A model generated the notes under the pieces. That model saw only the letters and a program-made list of their open reading frames with translations. It had not been told where the DNA came from and searched no databases. Position numbers and translations under genes: made by a program. A DNA stretch of 64,000 nt, from assembly GCA_937864365.1 (NCBI GenBank), contig CALMJT010000131.1, forward strand, positions 1 to 64,000, given 5' to 3'. Below are positions 33,610-44,636 of this stretch, in pieces (within the stretch, counting starts at the first letter, position 1; the number at the start of each line of letters is the position of its first letter). Origin of the DNA: an uncultured Alteromonadales bacterium (GTDB lineage: Bacteria > Pseudomonadota > Gammaproteobacteria > Pseudomonadales > Cellvibrionaceae).

Positions 33610-34506
33610 ATGATTCATTTTCCGACGATCGAAACCTGTATTGGTCATACACCGCTGGTGAAATTACAGCGGTTACCGGGCAATACATCTAATACCATTT
33701 TGGTAAAGCTTGAGGGAAATAACCCTGCGGGTTCGGTTAAAGATCGACCTGCGCTCTCGATGATTTCTAGAGCAATTGCGCGTGGGGACATCAAACCCGG
33801 CGATACGCTTATCGAAGCTACCAGCGGTAATACCGGTATTGCCCTTGCTATGGCGGCGGCAATTAAAGGTATTAACATTATCCTAATTATGCCTGATAAC
33901 GCCACCCAAGAGCGTAAAGATGCAATGACCGCCTATGGCGCCGAGTTGATCCTTGTTACCAAAGAGCAGAGTATGGAAGGTGCTCGCGACCTAGCCTTGG
34001 CAATGCAAGCGGAGGGTAAAGGCAAGGTGCTCGATCAGTTTGGTAACTCCGATAATCCCTTGGCTCACTACGAAGGTACTGGCCCTGAAATCTGGACTCA
34101 AACCCAGGGAACCATCACGCATTTTGTGAGTTCTATGGGCACCACTGGAACCATCATGGGCACCTCTCGGTATTTAAAAGAGCAGAATCCAGCCGTAGAA
34201 ATAATTGGTTTGCAGCCAGAAGAGGGCGCGGCTATTCCGGGTATTCGTCGGTGGCCGAAAGAGTATCTTCCCACTATCTTTGATGAGACCCGTGTCGATC
34301 GCATCATCAATATGGGCCAGGTTGAAGCTGAACAAACCATGCGTGCTTTGGCTCGTCAGGAAGGAATTTTCTGCGGTGTATCCTCCGGCGGTGCGGTTGC
34401 CGGTGCACTGCGTATCAGTCAGGAAGTTGAGAACGCGGTTATTGTTGCAATCATCTGCGATCGCGGTGATCGGTATTTGTCTTCCGGTGTTTTTAAGCAA
34501 GACTAA
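33610..34506 (+). CDS. cysM: cysteine synthase B
   Basis: KLEGNNPAGSVKDRPALSMI, EATSGNTGIALAMAAA. Confidence 0.94.
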   Translation: MIHFPTIETCIGHTPLVKLQRLPGNTSNTILVKLEGNNPAGSVKDRPALSMISRAIARGDIKPGDTLIEATSGNTGIALAMAAAIKGINIILIMPDNATQERKDAMTAYGAELILVTKEQSMEGARDLALAMQAEGKGKVLDQFGNSDNPLAHYEGTGPEIWTQTQGTITHFVSSMGTTGTIMGTSRYLKEQNPAVEIIGLQPEEGAAIPGIRRWPKEYLPTIFDETRVDRIINMGQVEAEQTMRALARQEGIFCGVSSGGAVAGALRISQEVENAVIVAIICDRGDRYLSSGVFKQD

Positions 34507-34522
34507 TAAGAAGCATTGTCGA

Positions 34523-34543
34523 GACGTCAGGCCGTCTGACGTC
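34523..34543. terminator. hairpin after cysM (terminator-like)
   Basis: GACGTCAG-gccgt-CTGACGTC followed by aatttt. Confidence 0.5.
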
Positions 34544-34574
34544 AATTTTGTGTTACACGTTATGAGTATTCTCC

Positions 34575-35951
34575 TTGGCAAGAATTTTTCAGCCGTCAAA
34601 ATCTAACAAGGCCAAATTGCCCAAAAAAACTGAGCTTTTGGTGGAAGGTCTTACCAACGAAGGTCGCGGCATTGCCTATTTTGAGGGTAAGACCGTATTC
34701 ATTCGCGGCGCTTATCTGGGCGAGCGAGCGAGAGTTCGATTTGTTCGAGCCGATCGCAATGTTCTGCACGCCGAGACCGAATCCATTTTAGAATTGTCAC
34801 CCGAACGTGTTGAGCCCTTCTGCCAGCACTCTGGCCAGTGTGGTGGTTGCGATTGGCAATATCTTTCTCAAGATCGACAAATCGAGCTAAAGCAACAACT
34901 GGTTTTGGAGTTATTGGCGAAATTCGCGCGCTGTGAACCCAGCCAAGTTCTACCACCTTTAATGCAGTCTGAGCGCAGCTATCGCTACCGAGCCAAATTG
35001 GCAGTTTGGAATAATGCGTCTGGCGAACGAGTCTTGGGCTTTCGCGAGAGCGAAGGTAAGTCAGTTGTTGCTATCGAATGTTGTCCTGTGCTTAGTCTTG
35101 GCAATCAACGCAGCCAGACTCTGCTGCAACAATGGCTGGCTAGCAATAAGATCATCCACCGTATCGACCAAGTTGATCTTCTTGAAACAAAAGAACGTTG
35201 TGCCGTGGTGTTGACACTCAATGCCAATGTTGATGAATCAATACTTAAGCGTTTGCACGAACTTCTGAATCAAGAAAGCCATTTAGTCGATATCTGGCTT
35301 AGTCGAAAGTCCAAAATCACGTATTTTAATCCTGTTATCTCAGCAGAGGGTGACCCAGATACATCGCCTTCTTATCTGCTGAGCCTTGATCATCTCGAAT
35401 TATCGCTCGACTTTTCGCCAACAGACTTTATTCAGGCGAATCAATCTCTTAACTCAAAAATGGTGCATCAAGCGGTAAATCTACTCGCTTCTTATGTTCC
35501 AAATCCCAAGATCGCTCATGTGCTTGATCTATTTTGTGGCATTGGTAACTTTTCTTTAGCGTTAGCGCGTATCTTTGGGGCGGTTACCGGAGTGGAATTA
35601 TCAGACTCCATGGTGGAGAAGGCGCGGGCCAATGCCATCAAGTCTGGTATAGAAAATGCGTCTTTTGTCGCGGAAAATTTACAAGATAATCAAGCTCAGC
35701 GAGCTTGGGTTTCGACTGATATTCAGGGGGTTTTACTCGACCCGCCCAGATCGGGGGCAAAAGAAATTCTGCCACTGATCGAGAAACTCAAAGTCCCGGT
35801 GTTGGTCTACGTGTCCTGTAATCCAGTGACGTTTGTTCGTGATGCAGCTTATTTACTCGATCACGGCTACAAACTCGACAAATTTGGGTTGATTGATATG
35901 TTCACACATACTCATCACAGCGAAGTTATGGCCAGTTTTGTGTTGGCTTGA
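34575..35951 (+). CDS. rlmD: 23S rRNA (uracil(1939)-C(5))-methyltransferase RlmD (TTG start)
   Basis: TRAM domain; CGGCDWQYLS Fe-S motif; DPPRSGAKE, VSCNPVTFVRD. Confidence 0.94.
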   Translation: MARIFQPSKSNKAKLPKKTELLVEGLTNEGRGIAYFEGKTVFIRGAYLGERARVRFVRADRNVLHAETESILELSPERVEPFCQHSGQCGGCDWQYLSQDRQIELKQQLVLELLAKFARCEPSQVLPPLMQSERSYRYRAKLAVWNNASGERVLGFRESEGKSVVAIECCPVLSLGNQRSQTLLQQWLASNKIIHRIDQVDLLETKERCAVVLTLNANVDESILKRLHELLNQESHLVDIWLSRKSKITYFNPVISAEGDPDTSPSYLLSLDHLELSLDFSPTDFIQANQSLNSKMVHQAVNLLASYVPNPKIAHVLDLFCGIGNFSLALARIFGAVTGVELSDSMVEKARANAIKSGIENASFVAENLQDNQAQRAWVSTDIQGVLLDPPRSGAKEILPLIEKLKVPVLVYVSCNPVTFVRDAAYLLDHGYKLDKFGLIDMFTHTHHSEVMASFVLA

Positions 35952-36130
35952 ACTTTAGTGATTTCGACACAAATATAACGAACGATAGAAGCACGAAAAC
36001 TATAATAAAAGCGTGGTTAGCAAGGGAAATAAAACCGGCGTGTTGGTTTGGGTTAGAGCGCTCACGCGCTGCAACACAAACTGCGTATCGTCTAGGACAT
36101 GCAGTCCATTTTTGATTGAAAAGGCTACAC

Positions 36131-38383
36131 ATGGTTAAAGTTCGCGCCGATTTGCCCTTGAATGAAGGGGGTGAACTCGATATTAAATCTTGGGTTGATC
36201 ATATAGATCACACCATCGCTCTGGGCGACCTCGGCCGAGGTAAGCTCATTCAAGCTATTCACACCGTAAAACATGCCGATGACAATGGCCCGGAAGATCA
36301 TCCGTGGCGCCAGTCTTGTCTGTCGGTTGGTGTCGAAATGGTTGAAATTCTCTCTGACCTTAAACTCGATTCATCATCGCTTATCGCCGCAATGCTGTAT
36401 CGCGCTGTTCGTGAACAAAAGGTCAATTTAGATGCCATCGAAGACGACTTCGGGAAAGAGGTCGTTAAACTGATTCGTGGTGTGATCGGTATGGCAGCCA
36501 TTACCGGTATGCGCAATGACACCGGTGGCGAAGTCTTTGGTCGTCAATCGAAAGAACAAACCGAAAAGGTGCGCAAGATGCTGGTTGCCATCGTAGATGA
36601 TGTGCGTGTTGCACTCATTAAGCTGGCCGAGCGAACCATCGTTATTCGTACCTTAAAGAATGCTCCTCAAGACAAACGCATGAGAGTTGCACGCGAGGTT
36701 TCTGAAGTCTACGCGCCGCTGGCACACAGACTGGGTATCGGTCACATCAAGTGGGAGCTAGAGGATTTAGCCTTCCGCTATCTTCACGCGGCTGAATACA
36801 AGCGTATCGCTAAATTGTTGGACGAAAAACGCCTGGATCGGCAAGGTTTTATTGATCGCGTTATTGAGACTCTTGAGACCGAGTTGGGTGCTGCAAAAAT
36901 TAAAGCCAAGGTCATGGGTCGAGCCAAACACATCTACAGTATTTGGCGAAAAATGCGACGCAAAGAAATTGGCTTCTCACAGGTTTATGATATTCGCGCC
37001 GTGCGTATCTTGGTGCCGACCGTGCGCGACTGCTACGCGGTATTGGGCATTGTTCACTCGCTTTGGCGCAACATTCCCAATGAGTTTGACGACTACATCG
37101 CATCACCAAAAGAGAACGGTTATCGCTCGTTGCACACCGCTGTGATTGGGCCGCAACAAAAGGTCTTAGAAGTACAGATTCGAACCGATTCTATGCACGA
37201 AGAAGCAGAATTTGGTGTATGTGCTCACTGGCTCTATAAAGGTGCCGACCGTGATACCAAGAGCGACAGCTACGAGGCGAAGATCGCATGGTTGCGCCAA
37301 GTTCTGGAATGGCACGATGAGGTTGGCGGCGGTAATCCGCTGGAAGATCACCTCAGCCATGGTATTGAGCAAGATCGTATTTATGTCTTCACACCCGAAG
37401 GTCACATTATCGATTTGCCACAGGGTGCAACGCCGCTGGATTTTGCTTATCAAATCCATACCGATATTGGTCACCGCTGTTCGGGCGCTAAGGTTAACGG
37501 CCGAATTGTGCCGCTCAATTATCAGCTGAAAACATCTGATCAAGTTGAAGTGCTTACCGGAAAACGCGAGTCACCCAGCCGTGATTGGTTGTCGCCAGAC
37601 CTTGGCTATTTGCGCACTTCTCGTGCCCGTGGCCGAGTACAGCAGTGGTTTAAAATGCAGGCGCGCGATCAAAATATCGCCGACGGCCGTGTTATGTTGG
37701 ATCGAGAGTTTCGTCGCATGGCGATTCAGGATTTGGATTTTGAGCGTCTTGCGCAGAATATGAATCTAAACTCGCTGGAAGATTTATACGCAGCGGTGGG
37801 GGCTAGTGATCTTGGTGTACATCAAGTTCTTAATGCTGCACAAAAACTGTCTGGAATTCAGCAGCCCGACGTACCGGTGTTGTCGCTAACCTCAAAAGCG
37901 TCTTCAGATGTTGGCAAAGATCTGTACATTGATGGTGTTGGTAACCTACTCACAACTATCGCTGCGTGTTGTCATCCTGTTCCGGGTGACGCCATTGTTG
38001 GTTACATTACCAAGAGTCGTGGTGTGGCGGTGCACAGACAAGATTGCGAAAACATCTTGTATCTCAGCGGTGAAGAACCCGAGCGCATCATCAAGGTTGA
38101 TTGGGGTGAAGCACCACAGCAGATGTACTCTGTGGACATCATCTTGGAAGCCTTCGACCGTCACGGATTGCTGCGTGATATTACGGTGTTGTTGGATAAC
38201 TTAAGAATCAACGTCAGTGCCATGCGAACCTTGTCTGACAAGAACTCAAACACGGTGGATATGGAAATTACCATTGAGATTCGAAGCTTCGAAGAGTTAA
38301 GTCGAGTATTGGCACGTGTTAATCAGTTACCCAACATTGCCTCTGCGCGACGTAAAATCGCCAAAGATTCGACAACACACTAG
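36131..38383 (+). CDS. relA: GTP pyrophosphokinase RelA
   Basis: Degenerate HD domain, synthetase YDIRAVRILVPTVRDCYAVLGIVHSLW, TGS and ACT domains. Confidence 0.95.
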   Translation: MVKVRADLPLNEGGELDIKSWVDHIDHTIALGDLGRGKLIQAIHTVKHADDNGPEDHPWRQSCLSVGVEMVEILSDLKLDSSSLIAAMLYRAVREQKVNLDAIEDDFGKEVVKLIRGVIGMAAITGMRNDTGGEVFGRQSKEQTEKVRKMLVAIVDDVRVALIKLAERTIVIRTLKNAPQDKRMRVAREVSEVYAPLAHRLGIGHIKWELEDLAFRYLHAAEYKRIAKLLDEKRLDRQGFIDRVIETLETELGAAKIKAKVMGRAKHIYSIWRKMRRKEIGFSQVYDIRAVRILVPTVRDCYAVLGIVHSLWRNIPNEFDDYIASPKENGYRSLHTAVIGPQQKVLEVQIRTDSMHEEAEFGVCAHWLYKGADRDTKSDSYEAKIAWLRQVLEWHDEVGGGNPLEDHLSHGIEQDRIYVFTPEGHIIDLPQGATPLDFAYQIHTDIGHRCSGAKVNGRIVPLNYQLKTSDQVEVLTGKRESPSRDWLSPDLGYLRTSRARGRVQQWFKMQARDQNIADGRVMLDREFRRMAIQDLDFERLAQNMNLNSLEDLYAAVGASDLGVHQVLNAAQKLSGIQQPDVPVLSLTSKASSDVGKDLYIDGVGNLLTTIAACCHPVPGDAIVGYITKSRGVAVHRQDCENILYLSGEEPERIIKVDWGEAPQQMYSVDIILEAFDRHGLLRDITVLLDNLRINVSAMRTLSDKNSNTVDMEITIEIRSFEELSRVLARVNQLPNIASARRKIAKDSTTH

Positions 38384-38429
38384 CGTTTCTGCAATTCATC
38401 AGAACTTCTTTACCAAGTTCTCGCATCTC

Positions 38430-38472
38430 AACCTATTCGAGCTTTTACTCCACAGGAAAGCTCGAATAGGTT
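38430..38472. terminator. 16-bp perfect inverted repeat downstream of relA
   Basis: AACCTATTCGAGCTTT / AAAGCTCGAATAGGTT with 11-nt loop; no long T-run. Confidence 0.6.
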
Positions 38473-38611
38473 CTCACTTTTACCTCTGTTCGTTATTTTG
38501 CAACGGCTTAAAGGTCACTCGATACCAGCAAGGCTGATTTAGTCACGGATTCTTCAATGTTGTAGGATATGGCTATTTCACAAACTCCGCGCATTTAATT
38601 TGGGAATCAAC

Positions 38612-39445
38612 ATGCACAATATTGATGATTTAAAGTATTTGATGGCTAGGTTGAGAGATCCAGATTCAGGCTGCCCTTGGGATTTAAAGCAAGATTTTCA
38701 TACCATCACCAACTCCACCATAGAAGAAGCTTACGAAGTTGCCGACACTATCGAGCGCGGCGACCTCAAGCATCTTTCGGAAGAGCTGGGTGATCTGCTG
38801 TTTCAGGTGATCTTCTACAGTCAGCTCGCTAAAGAGCGAGATCTGTTCGATTTCGATGTCATCGTCGATAACATAGTTACCAAGCTGGTTCGACGTCATC
38901 CGCACGTATTTCCCGATGGGAATCTGCAGGGTTCAATAGATCCCCAGGACAAGTCTGACAGCGCTGTAAAAACCAATTGGGAGCAAATCAAAGCCGATGA
39001 GCGCAAGCAAAAAGGCCAAGGCGGAATTCTGGACGACGTACCCGTGGGGTTACCGTCGTTAACGCGTGCCGAAAAGCTGCAAAAAAGAGTGGCAAGAGCC
39101 GGATGGGATTGGCGCTCGCTTCAAGGTGTGCTCGATAAGATCGATGAAGAGGTCGCAGAAATCAAAGAAGCCATTCACGTCGCCGGAAGCGAGCAGGCCG
39201 CCAAGGTCGATCCCCACGTGCGCGAAGAGTTGGGTGATTTGATGTTTATGACTGTTAATCTATCGCGTTATCTAGGGATCGATGCCGAGGGTTGCCTACG
39301 TGAAAACAATCACAAATTCGAGCGGCGAGTTAAAGGTATGGAGTCGGTATTGTTAGAATCTGGCATCGCGTTTAATGATGCCAGTGACGAGCAACTGGAT
39401 GCCGCTTGGGAAGCCGTGAAGCTCGCCGAGAAATCTCGACGATAG
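38612..39445 (+). CDS. mazG: nucleoside triphosphate pyrophosphohydrolase MazG
   Basis: LRDPDSGCPWDLKQDFHTITNSTIEEAYEVADTIE; duplicated MazG domains. Confidence 0.95.
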   Translation: MHNIDDLKYLMARLRDPDSGCPWDLKQDFHTITNSTIEEAYEVADTIERGDLKHLSEELGDLLFQVIFYSQLAKERDLFDFDVIVDNIVTKLVRRHPHVFPDGNLQGSIDPQDKSDSAVKTNWEQIKADERKQKGQGGILDDVPVGLPSLTRAEKLQKRVARAGWDWRSLQGVLDKIDEEVAEIKEAIHVAGSEQAAKVDPHVREELGDLMFMTVNLSRYLGIDAEGCLRENNHKFERRVKGMESVLLESGIAFNDASDEQLDAAWEAVKLAEKSRR

Positions 39446-39596
39446 GAACCTCTGATTAACTCATCCATGATTTAATCAGAGGACAGAAATTGACAATGCG
39501 ATTTCCAATTTCTTCACAATTTCAATCACTTACCCTTCTTGAAATTGGCGATACATCCTTGTGTCGCGAGAAACTCTAGGTTAATCAGAGTTCCTG
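39443..39596 (+). repeat. dispersed multi-hairpin repeat, near-consensus full length (copy 9)
   Basis: TAGGAACCTCTGATTAACTCATCCATGATTTAATCAGAGGACAGAAATTGACAATGCGATTTCCAATTTCTTCACAATTTCAATCACTTACCCTTCTTGAAATTGGCGATACATCCTTGTGTCGCGAGAAACTCTAGGTTAATCAGAGTTCCTG. Confidence 0.95.
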
Positions 39597-39630
39597 TAGA
39601 TTTCGATAATAAGGTTGGTATTGTTCAGCG

Positions 39631-40395
39631 TTAAAGATGAATTCCGCCAGAGACTTCGATTCTCTGGCCGTTAATCCAGCCGCTCTCTTTACTTAACAAA
39701 GTACTTATCACACCACCAATGTCATCCGCTTGGCCAACTCTGCCCAGCGCTGTTTGGCCAGCGATGTGTTCATTAAGCGGTTGGTTGTCTCTAACCAGCC
39801 CGTCACCAAAATCGGTTTCAATAGCGCCGGGCGCCACGGTATTAACGCGAATTTTTCTGTCTTTAAGCTCCAGCGCTAGATAGCGCGTAAACACTTCAAT
39901 AGCGCTTTTCATCATGGCGTAAGCGCTGAATCCGGGTAGTGCGAAGCGCGTTAACCCCGAAGAAATATTGATGATGCGACCTTCGTCTTCAATAAGATCA
40001 AGCAGTGTTTTGGTGAGAAAATAGGGCGCCTTGGCATGTATAGAGACCATTCGGTCAAAATCCACTTCGGTCAATTGTTCAATGGGCTTGTTTATGCCAA
40101 CGCCCGCGTTATTGACCAAAAAATCGAAGCTCGAACGCTTAAATTCTGCATTCAATACCGAGCGCAAAGACTGCTCAAAATCTGTAAATGAAGCAGTGTT
40201 TTCAACGTTCAAAGGTAATGCTACCGCTTTAACATCGGTCCAATTCTTCACCGTGTTGATAACGTCTTGGGCGGCTTGTGCATTGGTATGGTAGGTGAAC
40301 ACCACGTTAATACCTTTCTCGGCAAGTGCCGTGACCATGCTTCTTCCTAAACCTCTGCTGCCGCCGGTAATCACCGCTATTTTTTGAGTTTTCAT
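39631..40395 (-). CDS. SDR-family oxidoreductase
   Basis: TGGSRGLGRSM, NNAGVG, SAYAMMKSA, VAPGAIETD. Confidence 0.9.
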   Translation of the reverse strand: MKTQKIAVITGGSRGLGRSMVTALAEKGINVVFTYHTNAQAAQDVINTVKNWTDVKAVALPLNVENTASFTDFEQSLRSVLNAEFKRSSFDFLVNNAGVGINKPIEQLTEVDFDRMVSIHAKAPYFLTKTLLDLIEDEGRIINISSGLTRFALPGFSAYAMMKSAIEVFTRYLALELKDRKIRVNTVAPGAIETDFGDGLVRDNQPLNEHIAGQTALGRVGQADDIGGVISTLLSKESGWINGQRIEVSGGIHL

Positions 40396-40480
40396 TAACT
40401 GATCTCCAACAAAAGAAGTATTTATCGATAGGCGCTCAGATTAAGCACTTGTGTTGTTCGGATAAACACACTAAAAAGAT

Positions 40481-41419
40481 ATGTACTGTTTGCTTTTAGA
40501 GAACAATCTTGTGGATAAATTTTTAGCAATGCAGCGTTTTGTGGTGGTTGCGCAAACGCGCAGTTTTACCCAAGCTGCGGACATTTTGGGGTTGCCCAAG
40601 TCGAGTATTTCGTCTGCGATTAGGCTGTTGGAGAAGTCACTCAATACGCGATTATTTCATCGCAGTACACGCAACGTAACGCTTACCGAAGACGGCAGTC
40701 AGTACCTGCATAAAGTCAAAGATATTCTTGCCGAAGTGGACGCGCTCGAAAGTCATTTTCAGGCGCAAAGTGGTGAACTCGGTGGCACCTTAAAGGTGGA
40801 TATGCCGAGTCGATTTGCTTCAACCGTGGTATTGCCCAATCTTCCAGACTGGTTTTCGCGTTATCCCAGTACACAAATAAAAATCAGCTGTGCCGACTAC
40901 CGCGTTAATCTGGTGAAAGAAGGTTTCGACTGCGTAATTCGTGGTGGAAATCTTATCGATAGTGATCTCGTGGCACGACCTATTGCTACCTATCGATTCG
41001 TCAATTGCATAAGTCCTAGTTATCGAGAAACCTACGGTGAACCCCGTTCTCTTGACGAGTTGAGTCGGCATTATCTGATCGATTACTCGCCCGACATGAC
41101 ATCAACGCGCTCCGAATTCGAATACGTCATTGATGGGCAAGTTAATTACCTTACCATGCCAAATCGCATAACCGTGGCTGGTACCGATGCCTACTTAAGC
41201 GCCTGCCTCGCTGGTTTAGGCATCGCTCAATTTCCCGAAGTAGGCGTGCGTGAATTTCTCGAAAATGGCGAGTTGTTGCAGGTGTTAGATAGATACGGAG
41301 CGCAGGATATGCCTTTGTCGTTTGTGTATCCATCAAGGCGATTATTGTCGGTGCGAACGCAAAAGTTTATGGACTGGGTACAGGAGTGTGTTGATAATTT
41401 GCTCAAAAGCAAACGGTAG
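40481..41419 (+). CDS. LysR-family transcriptional regulator
   Basis: N-terminal HTH FVVVAQTRSFTQAADILGLPKSSISSAIRLLEKSLNTRLFHRSTRNVTLTEDG; divergent from the SDR. Confidence 0.92.
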   Translation: MYCLLLENNLVDKFLAMQRFVVVAQTRSFTQAADILGLPKSSISSAIRLLEKSLNTRLFHRSTRNVTLTEDGSQYLHKVKDILAEVDALESHFQAQSGELGGTLKVDMPSRFASTVVLPNLPDWFSRYPSTQIKISCADYRVNLVKEGFDCVIRGGNLIDSDLVARPIATYRFVNCISPSYRETYGEPRSLDELSRHYLIDYSPDMTSTRSEFEYVIDGQVNYLTMPNRITVAGTDAYLSACLAGLGIAQFPEVGVREFLENGELLQVLDRYGAQDMPLSFVYPSRRLLSVRTQKFMDWVQECVDNLLKSKR

Positions 41420-41433
41420 TTTTAATAAGTATT

Positions 41434-41477
41434 GGAAACCCTGATTGAATCACGGATGAGTTAATCAGAGGCTCCTA
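41434..41477 (-). repeat. solo end-hairpin derivative of the dispersed repeat
   Basis: ggaaaccctgattgaatcacggatgagttaatcagaggctcct. Confidence 0.8.
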
Positions 41478-41724
41478 TTGTTTATCTGTAAACGCGATTG
41501 ATTAAATCCTTTGGCTCTTTAAATACCGTCTTTTTAGACAGTATGAAGCTAATTGAAGAGTAATTAATTCGATAAAAGCTAATTAGAACGCCAAATTTCG
41601 TTAAATTTCAAAAAACTGTTCGCAAAATTCAGCAATTGTAATTAAGTCAAAATCGCGACGATTTTAGACCAACTTTTGAAGGTAGACCATTTGGTAACTT
41701 GAGATAAAGCTTGTGCGCGTGTAA

Positions 41725-42480
<756 letters not shown>

Positions 42481-42504
42481 GTCACCGCTGGTAATACTGG
42501 TTCT

Positions 42505-42533
42505 ACAAAAAACGCCCTAGTGGCGTTTTTTGC
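42505..42533 (+). terminator. rho-independent terminator after adk
   Basis: ACAAAAAACGCCCTAGTGGCGTTTTTTGC. Confidence 0.8.
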
Positions 42534-42808
42534 GTTTTATGGCCTTAAATTCACAATAGCCTGCAAATTCACGGCAGTAGGAATCTTGGAATGTTATTGC
42601 GTTAGCTGTGCGTGTGTTTTTTGTAGGTTTGAACGCATATCTGTGAGTATGGAAGCCATTCAGGGTTTTTGAATAGCTTTAATCGATTAGATTTTCTACA
42701 AAAAGTGCTTCTAGGTTTGGGTTTTAGGTTGTTCGGTACAATTCAAATTGCCTAACCGAGCTTAGGTCGCTAATCTAAGACCTTTACCAATCAAAGCGTT
42801 ATATCCCC

Positions 42809-43498
42809 TTGAAAATTCTCAGTCTCGAATCCTCAGGTGAATCTTGCAGTGTCGCTCTGTGCAATGAAGACCGTCTGTACTCTCAAATCCGAACCGAAGC
42901 TCGCCAACACGCGAAGTTATTTTTGCCATTAATCGATGAAGTTCTTGCAGAATCAGGGCTCGCCCTTACTGATCTCGATGCTATTGCATTTGGACAAGGC
43001 CCCGGTTCTTTTACCGGTGTGCGAATTTGCATGAGCGTTGTGCAAGGTTTGGCCTTTGGCGCGCAGTTGCCGGTCATTCCGGTTTCTACTTTAGCGGCAA
43101 CGGCAGCGGCGTATTTTGCAAAAAACTCATCGGTGACTTCCACGGTCAGTGTTGGTCTTGATGCACGAATGTCAGAGGTGTACCTGGGTAAATATCAGTT
43201 ACATAACGGCGTGGTGGTAGCGAAGCAAAACGAAGCGGTTTTAGGTTTTGACTCGGCTATTGAATTGATTGAGCGTGAAGAAATTTTAGTGGGTTCAGCT
43301 TGGGCTTTAGATGCATTCTCCCAGTTGCGGGAAGATGCTCCAGAGTGTCAGCCGGACGTTTTCGCCAGTGCCTTAGACATACTAGCGGTTGCCAAAGGTA
43401 AGTTTGTAGACGGTGAGTTACAAGATATTGGCTCCGTTGAACCTGTTTATTTGCGTGATGAGGTTGCTTGGGAAAAACGAGTCCGTATTCGCAACTAA
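42809..43498 (+). CDS. tsaB: tRNA threonylcarbamoyladenosine biosynthesis protein TsaB (TTG start)
   Basis: ILSLESSGESCSVAL, AFGQGPGSFTGVRI. Confidence 0.93.
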   Translation: MKILSLESSGESCSVALCNEDRLYSQIRTEARQHAKLFLPLIDEVLAESGLALTDLDAIAFGQGPGSFTGVRICMSVVQGLAFGAQLPVIPVSTLAATAAAYFAKNSSVTSTVSVGLDARMSEVYLGKYQLHNGVVVAKQNEAVLGFDSAIELIEREEILVGSAWALDAFSQLREDAPECQPDVFASALDILAVAKGKFVDGELQDIGSVEPVYLRDEVAWEKRVRIRN

Positions 43499-43562
43499 GT
43501 TGTAATGTATGGTTGTAATGTGTGGTTGAAATCAATGCTACTGGCTAAGGAAGTATTAACCC

Positions 43563-44357
43563 ATGGACTTAATTCAAATCATTCTGTTGGCACTGATTCA
43601 GGGTATCACCGAATTTCTGCCGATCTCTAGCTCGGCGCATCTCATTCTTCCCAAAGAGGTTTTGGGTTGGCCCGACCAAGGTTTAGCGTTTGATGTTGCT
43701 GTTCATTTTGGTTCGCTCATCGCGGTGCTTGCCTACTTTAGAAAAGATGTCGGTAACATGATTGGCGCTTGGTGTACGCAGTTTGGTTCAAACGGCCAAA
43801 CTGATGACAGTCGCCTAGCGTGGATGATCATCATCGCTACCACTCCCGCCGGTCTGTTTGGTTTGTTATTTAACGACTACATTGAAACCAATTTCCGTTC
43901 GGGATTGGTCATTGCGGTAACTACGTTGGTCTTTGGTGTCGCTTTATATTTTGCCGATCGCCGCACTGAGCTTCATAAAAATATCTACCAAGTCGGAATT
44001 TTTACCGCTCTAGTTATTGGTCTTGCGCAAGCAATGGCGTTAATTCCCGGAACTTCTCGCTCAGGAATTACCATTACCGCCGCGTTGTTCTTGGGCTTTA
44101 CGCGGGTAGATGCGGCGCGATTCTCGTTTTTTATGTCGATTCCCATCATTGTTTTGGGGGCGCTGTTCAAAACCATCGAGCTGCTCGAATCCGGTTCTGT
44201 GGAGTGGCTAGATTTAGGCATTGGTACCGTGTTGTCGGGCATCAGTGCGTATCTTTGCATTCATTACTTCTTAGCATTTATCGAACGTATTGGCATGTTG
44301 CCGTTCGTAATCTATCGAATGGTGCTGGGTGGATTCTTGCTTTGGATGTTCTTGTGA
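43563..44357 (+). CDS. uppP: undecaprenyl-diphosphatase UppP/BacA
   Basis: ALIQGITEFLPISSSAHLIL; PGTSRSGITITAAL. Confidence 0.95.
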   Translation: MDLIQIILLALIQGITEFLPISSSAHLILPKEVLGWPDQGLAFDVAVHFGSLIAVLAYFRKDVGNMIGAWCTQFGSNGQTDDSRLAWMIIIATTPAGLFGLLFNDYIETNFRSGLVIAVTTLVFGVALYFADRRTELHKNIYQVGIFTALVIGLAQAMALIPGTSRSGITITAALFLGFTRVDAARFSFFMSIPIIVLGALFKTIELLESGSVEWLDLGIGTVLSGISAYLCIHYFLAFIERIGMLPFVIYRMVLGGFLLWMFL

Positions 44358-44636
44358 CATTACCCGGTTAGCTGACAATCTTTGACGCATATTTACATTC
44401 AAGGCACAGCTTGGCCGGAATGAGTCACTCATTTCTGAACGTTTGTTATTTTTTAATACTTATTAGTTATAAATTTACTGTTTTTGATAAAAATAAATTA
44501 GGTCTTTGTTCACTAATTTCCAAAAACTTGAATAGCCTCACTTTAGTACAATCGAGTCTATCAATTCTATTTTTTGTCATTTGACTACAATTCCCCGTAC
44601 ACATGTGATATCAAAAATTGTAGAGGAACATCGTCG

